A stretch of 12,386 bases of DNA from CAYXOX01 sp964466745. GTDB taxonomy: Bacteria; Pseudomonadota; Alphaproteobacteria; Rhodobacterales; Rhodobacteraceae. Positions 1-5,750 of this stretch are shown piece after piece. The stretch lies in the NCBI GenBank assembly GCA_964466745.1, contig CAYXOX010000087.1:1-12386 (forward strand), in the 5' to 3' direction. Within the stretch, counting starts at the first letter, position 1, and each line of letters begins with the position of its first letter. The notes beneath the pieces were generated by a model. That model had not been told where the DNA came from and did not search any database. It worked only from the letters and a program-made list of their open reading frames with translations. The translations under genes were made by a program, and so were the position numbers.

Positions 1-909
1 CGCCCCCGCTTCGGGGTGATGCGGGGCCGCGAGTTCCTGATGAAGGACGGCTACAACTTCGACCTGACGAAGGAAGACGCGCTGCACGCCTACAATCGCC
101 ATCTCGTGAGCTACCTGCGCACCTACGAACGCATGGGTCTTCAGGCGATCCCGATGCGGGCGGATTCGGGGCCCATCGGCGGCGATGATACCCACGAGTT
201 CCTGGTGCTGGCCGAGACCGGCGAGTCGGAGGTCTTCTACGACAGCGAAATCACCGATCTGCGTTTCGGCGACCGCGCGATCGACTACGACGATCCCGCC
301 GCCTGCCGCGCCGTGCTGCAGGAGTTCACCTCGCGCTACGCCCGCACCGACGAGACGCATGACGAGGCGCTCTTCGCGCAGATCCCCGAGGAGCGCCGCC
401 GGCAGGCGCGTGGCATCGAAGTTGGTCAGATCTTCTATTTCGGCACCAAGTACTCCGAGCCCATGGGCGCTGTCGCGACCGACCCCGAGGGCAACCGCGT
501 GCCGGTGCACATGGGCTCCCACGGGATCGGCGTGAGCCGCCTCGTGGGGGCGATCATCGAGGCCAGCCACGACGAGAAGGGGATCGTCTGGCCGGAGGGG
601 GTCACGCCCTTCCCTTGCGGGATCGTGAACCTGCGCCAGGGCGACGCGGACGCGGATGCCGCCTGCGAAGGGCTCTACACCGAGCTTGCATCGCGCGGCC
701 TCGAAGCGCTCTACGACGACCGCGACGAACGCGCCGGAGCCAAGTTCGCCACCATGGATCTCATCGGCCTGCCGTGGCGGATCACGGTGGGCCCCCGCGG
801 GCTGAAGGCCGGGGTCGTGGAGCTCACCTCCCGCCGGACGGGCGAAAGCGAGGAGATGTCTGCGGCCGCCGCGGTGGACCGCGTCGCGCAGATCTACGCC
901 GGCACCTGA
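1..909 (+). CDS. proS: Prolyl-tRNA synthetase, C-terminal part (5' truncated by window)
   Basis: Class II aminoacyl-tRNA synthetase that charges tRNA-Pro with proline in the cytoplasm. The frame is open from base 1, so the start and motif 1 lie outside; 302 codons are visible. The first residues, RPRFGVMRGREFLMKD, are the motif 2 region that binds ATP and the tRNA acceptor end. Motif 3 is seen as HMGSHGIGVSRLVGA at about residues 170-184 of the visible part. The C-terminal anticodon-binding domain follows from about residue 200 (PFPCGIVNL) and ends at a TGA at 907-909. Motifs 2 and 3 are only about 160 residues apart, so the large editing insertion of the E. coli-type enzyme is absent, as is usual for the short alphaproteobacterial ProS. 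The motif 3 His (GSHGIG) stands where I would expect Tyr. No terminator with a T tract follows. Identity is very secure. Confidence 0.97.
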   Translation, partial: RPRFGVMRGREFLMKDGYNFDLTKEDALHAYNRHLVSYLRTYERMGLQAIPMRADSGPIGGDDTHEFLVLAETGESEVFYDSEITDLRFGDRAIDYDDPAACRAVLQEFTSRYARTDETHDEALFAQIPEERRRQARGIEVGQIFYFGTKYSEPMGAVATDPEGNRVPVHMGSHGIGVSRLVGAIIEASHDEKGIVWPEGVTPFPCGIVNLRQGDADADAACEGLYTELASRGLEALYDDRDERAGAKFATMDLIGLPWRITVGPRGLKAGVVELTSRRTGESEEMSAAAAVDRVAQIYAGT

Positions 910-970
910 TTTCGCGCAGCCGGTGGGTGCGCCGCGGGCCGGTCGGCACCGAGATGTTAGGCGCAGGCGG

Positions 971-989
971 GCTTGCAGGCGCTGCAAGC
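971..989. repeat. Perfect 19-nt palindrome upstream of DUF2937 gene
   Basis: GCTTGCAGGCGCTGCAAGC has perfect 7-nt arms (971-977 and 983-989) around a 5-nt centre. It lies 61 nt after the proS stop and overlaps the candidate -35 of the next gene. It could be a regulator operator (TTGCA-N5-TGCAA half-sites) or a small hairpin ending proS transcription; no T tract follows, which argues against a classical terminator. Confidence 0.5.
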
Positions 990-1002
990 GGCCGGCTAGG
1001 GT
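973..1002 (+). promoter_or_regulatory. Candidate sigma70-type promoter for DUF2937 gene
   Basis: TTGCAG (973-978), an 18-nt spacer and TAGGGT (997-1002) form a plausible housekeeping promoter. Transcription would begin near 1009, leaving about 25 nt before the ATG at 1035. The -35 sits inside the left arm of the 971-989 palindrome, so a protein bound there would be expected to block it. Assigned by eye only. Confidence 0.4.
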
Positions 1003-1034
1003 CCTCCCCGGGCAGCATGCTGAGGGCGGCGGGC

Positions 1035-1541
1035 ATGATCGGGCGTATCTTTGCCCTGGCGCTCATGGCGCTGGGGGGCGGCGTGGCCAGCCAGGGGCCC
1101 GAATTCGCCCAGCAGTACGCGCAGCGGCTCGGCGGCGCCGTGGACGAGCTCTCCCGGGTCGTCGCGGAGTTCGACCGGAACGCCGCCGACGAGGGCCTCA
1201 GCCGCGAGGCGGCGCTGATGCAGATGAGCGGCTCCGGGTTCCTCGATCGTCGCCGGTCGGCGATGGAGGCGACCATCGCCCGGCACGAACGCCTCTCGCT
1301 CCAGCTTGCCGATCTGCAGGCCTCCGGAAGCGGCGTTGCGCGGGCCGCCGCGGTGCTGCGCCGGCCAGATCGGGCCCTCGCGCGCCGGGTGTGGGAGAGC
1401 TACCGGCCTGCGGTCCCGCTCACCCCCACGGGGCTGGCATTCACCGCGGTTGGCGGGCTCGCCGGCTGGTTCGTCGCGGCGTTTTTCCTGCGGCTCGGGA
1501 GAGGGGCCCTGCGCCGGGGCCCAGCGCGGCGCGCACCCTGA
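1035..1541 (+). CDS. DUF2937 family membrane-associated protein
   Basis: A 168-residue protein of unknown function that I recognise as DUF2937. The N terminus (residues 1-18) is a hydrophobic helix, either a signal anchor or a signal peptide. The family-like stretch PEFAQQYAQRLGGAVDEL follows at residues 22-39. The middle (about 35-120) is charged and helical, and may be a periplasmic coiled-coil-like domain. The conserved RPAVPLTPTG at 124-133 leads into a second hydrophobic segment (about 134-153), then a short Arg-rich tail that is probably cytoplasmic. ATG 1035 is preferred over the in-frame ATG at 1017 because AGGG at 1023-1026 is correctly spaced from it, and the shorter protein begins directly with the hydrophobic helix. 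It has its own candidate promoter and faces the SBP gene tail to tail. Its role is unknown; its position after proS does not imply a function in translation. Confidence 0.85.
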   Translation: MIGRIFALALMALGGGVASQGPEFAQQYAQRLGGAVDELSRVVAEFDRNAADEGLSREAALMQMSGSGFLDRRRSAMEATIARHERLSLQLADLQASGSGVARAAAVLRRPDRALARRVWESYRPAVPLTPTGLAFTAVGGLAGWFVAAFFLRLGRGALRRGPARRAP

Positions 1542-1593
1542 GGGCGCGGCGGCAGCGTCGGGAGCACGGGCAACGCGGCCCCGCGACGTGAAA

Positions 1594-1615
1594 GGGCCGC
1601 GCCTGGGCGCGGCCC
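1594..1615 (-). terminator. GC-rich hairpin between convergent genes
   Basis: GGGCCGCGC (1594-1602) and GCGCGGCCC (1607-1615) form a perfect 9-bp stem with a 4-nt loop. It lies 53 nt past the DUF2937 stop and 33 nt past the SBP stop on the other strand. Read on the minus strand it is followed by TTT, so it fits best as a weak intrinsic terminator for the SBP gene; on the plus strand no T run follows. It may stop both convergent transcripts. Confidence 0.55.
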
Positions 1616-1647
1616 TCCCGGATTGCATTCGGCGCTTTACGCCGCGG

Positions 1648-3297
1648 TCAGGCGGCGAAACCCAGCTTGTGCACATGGATCTCGTTGATGGGATGGCTCT
1701 CCGCCCCCACGAGACCGGGCCGCGCGTTGCGGTAGAGCGAGCGCCAGTAGGGCTGGATGATCATGCCGTCCTCGCGGATGAAGCGCTGGATGCGCTCCAT
1801 CACCTCGCGCCGGGCGTCCGCATCGGCGATGGCCGAAGCCTCGTCGAGCATGGCGTCGAACTCGGGCGAGGCGAGCCCGGTTTCGTTCCAGGCGGCACCC
1901 GAGCGGTAAGCCAGCGAGAGCACCTGCACGCCGAGCGGCCGGTGGCCCCAGTCGGTGGAAGAGAACGGGTACTCGGCCCAGCCGTTCCAGAAGGTGGATC
2001 CGGGCAGCACGGTGCGGCGCACCTTGATGCCGGCATCGCGCAGCTGCGCGGCGAGCGCGTCGGAAGTGCCCCGGCGCCAGTCGTCGTCGATGGAGATCAG
2101 CTCGTGCTCGAAATCCGCCATCCCCGCTTCCTCGAGCAGCGCCACGGCGCGCTCGGGATCGTAGTCCGGCGGCCCGATATCGGCGTAGGCCGGGTGGATC
2201 GGACAGACGTGGTGGTTCTCGGCCAGGGTGCCGCGCCCGTCGTAGCCGAGCTCCAGCAGCACCGCGTTGTCGCAGGCCAGCGCCAGTGCCTGGCGCACCC
2301 GCTGATCGGCGTAGGGCCGCATGCCGTCCACCTCGGCGAGGCGGTTCGTGCGCAACACGAGCGTGTTGGCCGTCACCGACTCCGAAACGACCCAGCCGAT
2401 GCTGTCGTAGAGGTCCACGAACTCGCCGACCGTCTCGTAGGTCATGTCGATCTCGTCGGCCTCGGCAGCGGCGAAATGCGCCGCGCCATCGGTGCCGTAA
2501 TCGATGAATTCGATCCGGTCGAGCCAGGCGCCGGTGCCCTCGCCCCACCAGCTGTGATCCGTGTTGCGCTCGAGCACCGCGCGCACGCCAACCTCGAACT
2601 CGGCGAGCCGGTAGGGGCCGGTGCCCACCGGATCGTCGGCGGGGTTGCCCGACCAGCCGTCGGGCACGATGGCGGCGGCGTATTCGCTGATCGAGGGGAT
2701 GATGGTAATGTCGGGGCGCCGCAGGTTGAGCCGCAGCGTGAGCGCGTCGACGATCTCGATCGCGCCGTCCGCGGGCCCGTCGCCGGAGGCGTTCTGGATC
2801 GCGGTCATGCGGCTGGCCATGGAGTTGCCTTCCATGGTGCCGTCGGCCCAGCGGGCGAAGTTGTAGGCCACGTCGGCCGCGCTCAGCGTGCCGCGGCCGT
2901 CGTTCCATTCGACGCCAGGCCGGACGCGCAGGGTGTATTGCGTGGCGTCCTCGTTGACCTCCCAGCCTTCGAGCAGGCGCGGCTCCATGGTGCCGTCCGT
3001 GTTGTACTGAACGAGATATTCCAGCCAGCCGCGCGCGATGTTGGAGACCTGCGGCCAGTCGAAGGTGGGCGGATCCTTCAGCGCGCGGACATCCTGCTGG
3101 ATGCGCAACGTTCCTCCGGGCTGGACATGTGCCGCGGCCTGGGCGGGCGCAGCGACGCCCAGCAGGCCGTAGGCGACCGGCACCGAGGCGCCGAGCGCGG
3201 TCGCCCTCGTCAGGAATTCACGCCTCGACATGGAACCTTTCGAAACCTCTTGGGCGTAGGCGATGGCGGCAGGATGGACGGGTCTCATCTCGGTCAT
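1648..3297 (-). CDS. ABC transporter substrate-binding protein, family 5 (peptide/nickel type), Tat-exported
   Basis: A 549-residue extracytoplasmic solute-binding protein of the SBP_bac_5 family (DppA/OppA-like) that would capture a peptide or other small solute in the periplasm for an ABC importer. A twin-arginine signal is visible: SRREFL at 24-29 after a long n-region, a hydrophobic core at about 33-50, and a likely cleavage after AQA (52-54). The mature protein begins near GGTLRI (61-66), the usual start of the fold, and continues with family features such as MEPRLLEGWEV and VEWNDG. Length is normal. The start is well set, since an in-frame TGA lies two codons upstream of ATG 3297; AGGAG is present but 13 nt away, which is long. 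No permease or ATPase gene is adjacent, so it is an orphan in this window. The ligand cannot be told from sequence. A candidate promoter lies about 150 nt upstream. Confidence 0.93.
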   Translation of the reverse strand: MTEMRPVHPAAIAYAQEVSKGSMSRREFLTRATALGASVPVAYGLLGVAAPAQAAAHVQPGGTLRIQQDVRALKDPPTFDWPQVSNIARGWLEYLVQYNTDGTMEPRLLEGWEVNEDATQYTLRVRPGVEWNDGRGTLSAADVAYNFARWADGTMEGNSMASRMTAIQNASGDGPADGAIEIVDALTLRLNLRRPDITIIPSISEYAAAIVPDGWSGNPADDPVGTGPYRLAEFEVGVRAVLERNTDHSWWGEGTGAWLDRIEFIDYGTDGAAHFAAAEADEIDMTYETVGEFVDLYDSIGWVVSESVTANTLVLRTNRLAEVDGMRPYADQRVRQALALACDNAVLLELGYDGRGTLAENHHVCPIHPAYADIGPPDYDPERAVALLEEAGMADFEHELISIDDDWRRGTSDALAAQLRDAGIKVRRTVLPGSTFWNGWAEYPFSSTDWGHRPLGVQVLSLAYRSGAAWNETGLASPEFDAMLDEASAIADADARREVMERIQRFIREDGMIIQPYWRSLYRNARPGLVGAESHPINEIHVHKLGFAA

Positions 3298-3373
3298 CGG
3301 AACTCAATCTCTCCTCGGCGTGCGGGGCGCCGCCGGGCGCGCCGCGCGTGCCCCTCGGGGCGGAACGGGTTGT

Positions 3374-3387
3374 GCCGCTTTCGCGGC
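3374..3387 (-). promoter_or_regulatory. GNRA-tetraloop hairpin in SBP mRNA leader
   Basis: On the minus strand the sequence reads GCCGC-GAAA-GCGGC, a 5-bp stem closed by a GAAA tetraloop. It lies within the roughly 140-nt leader that would exist if the SBP gene is transcribed from the candidate promoter at 3445-3473. More GC-rich complementary stretches follow before the start codon (about 3316-3350). It does not match a riboswitch class I can name. Confidence 0.3.
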
Positions 3388-3444
3388 GCGGGGTCCGGCG
3401 ACCTCCGCACCTCGGGAAAGGCGTGCATTCGTTGCGACAGGCCG

Positions 3445-3473
3445 ATCAGATACCACGAGTGGGATTCTGGCAA
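3445..3473 (-). promoter_or_regulatory. Candidate promoter of the SBP gene
   Basis: On the minus strand, TTGCCA (3473-3468) matches the -35 consensus at five of six positions. It is followed by a 17-nt spacer and TCTGAT (3450-3445), four of six for the -10. It lies in the least GC-rich part of the intergenic region. Transcription would start near 3438, giving a leader of about 140 nt. Confidence 0.4.
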
Positions 3474-3523
3474 GCCGCTTGGCCCTTCGTGCGGCGCCAC
3501 GCGCCATACTTCGGAGCGAGGCT

Positions 3524-3559
3524 CCCGGCGCGCGGGCCGGCGTTTCGAAGCGCGCCGGG
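3524..3559. repeat. Perfect 10-bp inverted repeat
   Basis: CCCGGCGCGC (3524-3533) pairs perfectly with GCGCGCCGGG (3550-3559) across a 16-nt spacer. It lies between the two divergent candidate promoters. No T tract follows on either strand, so it is not a standard terminator. It could be a structural or regulatory element, or chance in GC-rich DNA. Confidence 0.4.
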
Positions 3560-3624
3560 CGCGTTTCCGCCGGATGCCCGCTGCCGACACCGCTGCGCCC
3601 CTCGGCGCGGCCGTCAGCCCGGCA

Positions 3625-3654
3625 TTGACCTCCCGCCCGGGTCATGGGCAGGGT
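3625..3654 (+). promoter_or_regulatory. Candidate promoter of the lolCD operon
   Basis: TTGACC (3625-3630), an 18-nt spacer and CAGGGT (3649-3654) resemble a sigma70-type promoter. The -35 matches five of six consensus bases, and the -10 resembles the TAGGGT proposed upstream of the DUF2937 gene. Transcription would start near 3661, leaving about 49 nt before the lolC ATG. Confidence 0.4.
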
Positions 3655-3709
3655 CCGCCTGCGCCGTCCGCACCGGCGTACCCGTTCCCCGATTGCCTGC
3701 GAGGCGCCG

Positions 3710-4990
3710 ATGCCCAGTCGTCCCTTCTCGGCCCATGAGCGCATGATCGCCTGGCGCTACCTGCGCTCGAAGCGCGCGGAGGGCGGCGTGGGTGCGATGA
3801 CGTGGATCTCGCTCATCGGGATCACGCTCGCGGTCTTCGCGCTGATCGCCACGATGTCGGTCCGGGCCGGGTTCCGCGCCGAGTTCGTCGACACGATCCT
3901 CGGCGCAAACGCCCATGTCACCGTCTATCAGAGCCTTGTCGTGAGCGAGACGGGCCAGACCACCCGTGCCATAGAGGATTACGCCGCCATGGCCGCGCGG
4001 CTCTCGGCGGTGGACGGCGTGACCCGCGCCGCCCCGCTGGTCAAGGGGCAGGCCATGGCCGCGGCCAGCGGGCGGAGCGCAGGGGTGGAGGTGTTCGGGA
4101 TCTCGGCCGCCGATATCGCCGGCATCCCGCGCGTCGCCGCGCCCGAGGCCTCGGCGGGCAGCCTCGATCATTTCGGGCAGGGGGTCGCCATCGGCTCGGG
4201 CGTGGCGCGCGAACTCGGCATCGGGGTCGGCGACAGCCTGCGCCTGATCTCGCCCGAGGGCGTCCGCACCGCCTTCGGGACAACGCCGCGCGTGAAGGCC
4301 TACGAGGTGGTCTACATCTTCACCGCCGGGCGCTACGACATCGACCGCACCCGCCTCTACATGCCGTTCGAGGAGGCGCAGGCCTATTTCAACCGGGCCG
4401 CCGCCGCCGACGAGATCGAAGTGATGGTGGCCGATCCCGAGCGGGTGGAGGAGCTGGGCCCGGCCCTGCTTGCCGCGGCGGGCGAGCGGGCGCTTCTCTG
4501 GAGCTGGCGCGATGCCTCGGGGGGCTTTCTGCGTGCGCTCGAGGTCGAGGACAACGTGATGTTCGTGATCATGGCGATCCTCGTGCTGATCGCCGCGATG
4601 AACATCGTCTCGGGCCTGATCATGCTGGTCAAGAACAAGGGCCGCGATATCGGCATCCTGCGCACCATGGGGCTGACGGAAGGCTCGGTGCTGCGAATCT
4701 TCTTCATGTGCGGCGCCGCCATCGGCCTTGCGGGAACGACGGCCGGGGTGATCTTCGGATGCCTCTTCGCGCTCTACATCGACCCGATCTTCTCCTTCGT
4801 GAACTGGGCCATGGGCGGCGGCGTTTGGGATCCCTCGATCCGGGGCATCTACCAGCTGCCAGCAAGGCTGGAGCCGGGCGACGTGCTCGCGGCCGTGGCG
4901 CTTTCGCTCACGCTATCGTTCGTCGTCACGATCTTTCCCGCCCGCCGGGCGGCCCGGATGAACCCGGTGGAGGCGCTGCGCTATGAGTGA
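3710..4990 (+). CDS. lolC: Lipoprotein-releasing ABC transporter permease (LolC/LolE family)
   Basis: Inner-membrane subunit of the Lol transporter, which extracts outer-membrane-destined lipoproteins from the inner membrane and hands them to periplasmic LolA, using ATP hydrolysed by LolD. The 426 residues show the family layout. After the amphipathic MIAWRYLRSKR (12-22) comes TM1 (about 33-51), then a large MacB-like periplasmic domain (about 52-280), then TM2 (about 282-307), TM3 (about 328-357) and TM4 (about 391-412). The protein ends with the typical PARRAARMNPVEALRYE. ATG 3710 is chosen over the upstream in-frame ATG at 3644 because GAGG at 3701-3704 is well spaced and the protein then begins as family members do; the extra 22 residues are Arg-rich and unlike the family. 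The stop overlaps the lolD start by 8 nt. Only one permease gene is present, so it may form a homodimer (LolF-like) rather than a LolC-LolE pair; the symbol is therefore approximate. Confidence 0.93.
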   Translation: MPSRPFSAHERMIAWRYLRSKRAEGGVGAMTWISLIGITLAVFALIATMSVRAGFRAEFVDTILGANAHVTVYQSLVVSETGQTTRAIEDYAAMAARLSAVDGVTRAAPLVKGQAMAAASGRSAGVEVFGISAADIAGIPRVAAPEASAGSLDHFGQGVAIGSGVARELGIGVGDSLRLISPEGVRTAFGTTPRVKAYEVVYIFTAGRYDIDRTRLYMPFEEAQAYFNRAAAADEIEVMVADPERVEELGPALLAAAGERALLWSWRDASGGFLRALEVEDNVMFVIMAILVLIAAMNIVSGLIMLVKNKGRDIGILRTMGLTEGSVLRIFFMCGAAIGLAGTTAGVIFGCLFALYIDPIFSFVNWAMGGGVWDPSIRGIYQLPARLEPGDVLAAVALSLTLSFVVTIFPARRAARMNPVEALRYE

Positions 4991-5708
4991 GGCCGCGCCT
5001 CCCGGCACCGATCCCGGCAAGGACGGCGGGGCGCCCGCGCTCGTGCTCGCCGGCGTTGCCAAGACCTACAACCCTGGCACTCCGGCCGCCGTGAACGTTC
5101 TGCGCGGGGCAGATCTTTCGCTCGCGCGCGGTGAGGTGGTGGCCCTCGTGGCGCCCTCGGGTGCGGGGAAATCCACGCTGCTGCACATCGCCGGGCTGCT
5201 CGATTCGGCCGACGAGGGCGAGGTGCTCCTCGGAGGCGTGTCGATGACCGGGCTTCCCGACAGGCGGCGGACGCAGGCGCGCCGGCGCGAGATCGGCTTC
5301 GTCTACCAGTTTCACCACCTGTTGCCGGAGTTCTCGGCGCTGGAGAACGTGGCCCTGCCGCAACTCGCCGAGGGCGCCGACATGGGCACGGCCCGGGCCC
5401 GGGCAGGGGAGCTGCTGGAGCGCGCGGGCCTCGGCGCGCGGCTCGACCACCGGCCCGGCGCGCTTTCGGGCGGCGAACAGCAACGCGTCGCGCTGTGCCG
5501 CGCGCTGGCCAACGCGCCCCGGCTGCTGCTTGCCGACGAGCCAACGGGCAATCTCGACCCTGCCACCTCGGAGCGGATGTTCGACGTGCTGATGGCGCTC
5601 GTGCGCGACACCGGCCTCGCCGCGCTGGTCGCGACGCACAACCCGGAGCTCGCGGCCCGGATGGACCGCATCGTCCGGCTCGAAGCCGGGCGGCTGGTGC
5701 CGGGCTGA
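4983..5708 (+). CDS. lolD: Lipoprotein-releasing ABC transporter ATP-binding protein LolD
   Basis: Cytoplasmic ATPase that powers lipoprotein release by the LolCDE-type complex. All ABC motifs are visible in the 241 residues: Walker A APSGAGKST (57-65), Q-loop Q109 in YQFHHLLPEF, signature LSGGEQQ (161-167), Walker B LLLADEP (181-187, with D185 and the catalytic E186), D-loop NLD (190-192) and H-loop H219 in ATHN. YQFHHLLPEFSALENV is characteristic of LolD within the MacB/LolD group. The first Gly of Walker A is replaced by Ala57, which should be tolerated because G60, G62, K63 and S64 remain. The start overlaps the lolC stop (ATGAGTGA), with GGAGG at 4969-4973 inside lolC at 9-nt spacing, so the two are a translationally coupled operon. 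Compared with compact LolD proteins it has about 15 extra N-terminal residues rich in Pro, Gly and Ala. Confidence 0.96.
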   Translation: MSEAAPPGTDPGKDGGAPALVLAGVAKTYNPGTPAAVNVLRGADLSLARGEVVALVAPSGAGKSTLLHIAGLLDSADEGEVLLGGVSMTGLPDRRRTQARRREIGFVYQFHHLLPEFSALENVALPQLAEGADMGTARARAGELLERAGLGARLDHRPGALSGGEQQRVALCRALANAPRLLLADEPTGNLDPATSERMFDVLMALVRDTGLAALVATHNPELAARMDRIVRLEAGRLVPG

Positions 5709-5728
5709 CGCGCCGGCCCCCGGTGGAG

Positions 5729-5750
5729 GGGCTGCGTCAGCCCGGACGCA
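5729..5750. terminator. Overlapping hairpins between convergent lolD and pyc
   Basis: Only 42 nt separate the two convergent stop codons. Two alternative stems share bases: GGGCTG/CAGCCC (5729-5734 and 5738-5743, loop of 3), and TGCGTC/GACGCA (5733-5738 and 5745-5750, loop of 6), the latter abutting the pyc stop codon. Neither has a clear T tract. They may help end transcription of one or both genes; support is weak. Confidence 0.3.

Larger units (their letters stand above)
3298..3709. other. 412-nt divergent intergenic region
   Basis: This non-coding stretch separates the divergent SBP and lolC genes. It holds candidate promoters for both, a small GNRA-type hairpin in the SBP leader (3374-3387) and a perfect 10-bp inverted repeat (3524-3559). 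Frames open across it on both strands, but their translations are Arg/Pro/Ala-rich with no family resemblance and no good ribosome binding site, so I call no gene. No tRNA signature (TTCRA arm) was found on either strand. Confidence 0.6.

Noticed and set aside
3410..3520. Possible tRNA or other structured RNA gene in the less GC-rich part of the intergenic region
   Set aside because: No T-arm TTCRA, no acceptor-stem pairing and no anticodon arm could be found on either strand.
3420..3530. Cys-containing stretch (CIRCDRPIRYHEW) in a plus-strand frame, suggestive of a zinc-binding fragment
   Set aside because: The flanking sequence in that frame is low complexity, there is no start with a ribosome binding site, and the cysteine pattern matches no family I know; probably chance.
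3294..3590. Possible small gene on the minus strand in the divergent intergenic region (98 codons)
   Set aside because: The product is Arg/Pro-rich without known features, lacks a ribosome binding site, and its end overlaps the start of the SBP gene, whose leader and promoter occupy this region.
1306..3738. An 810-codon plus-strand open frame across the DUF2937 end, the SBP gene and the intergenic region
   Set aside because: It overlaps three better supported elements, is mostly antisense to the SBP, and has low-complexity composition typical of GC-rich shadows.
5151..5177. Ala in place of the first Gly of the LolD Walker A as a sign of a dead ATPase
   Set aside because: The GxGKS core (G60, G62, K63, S64), Q-loop, signature, Walker B Glu and H-loop His are all intact, so an active enzyme is expected.
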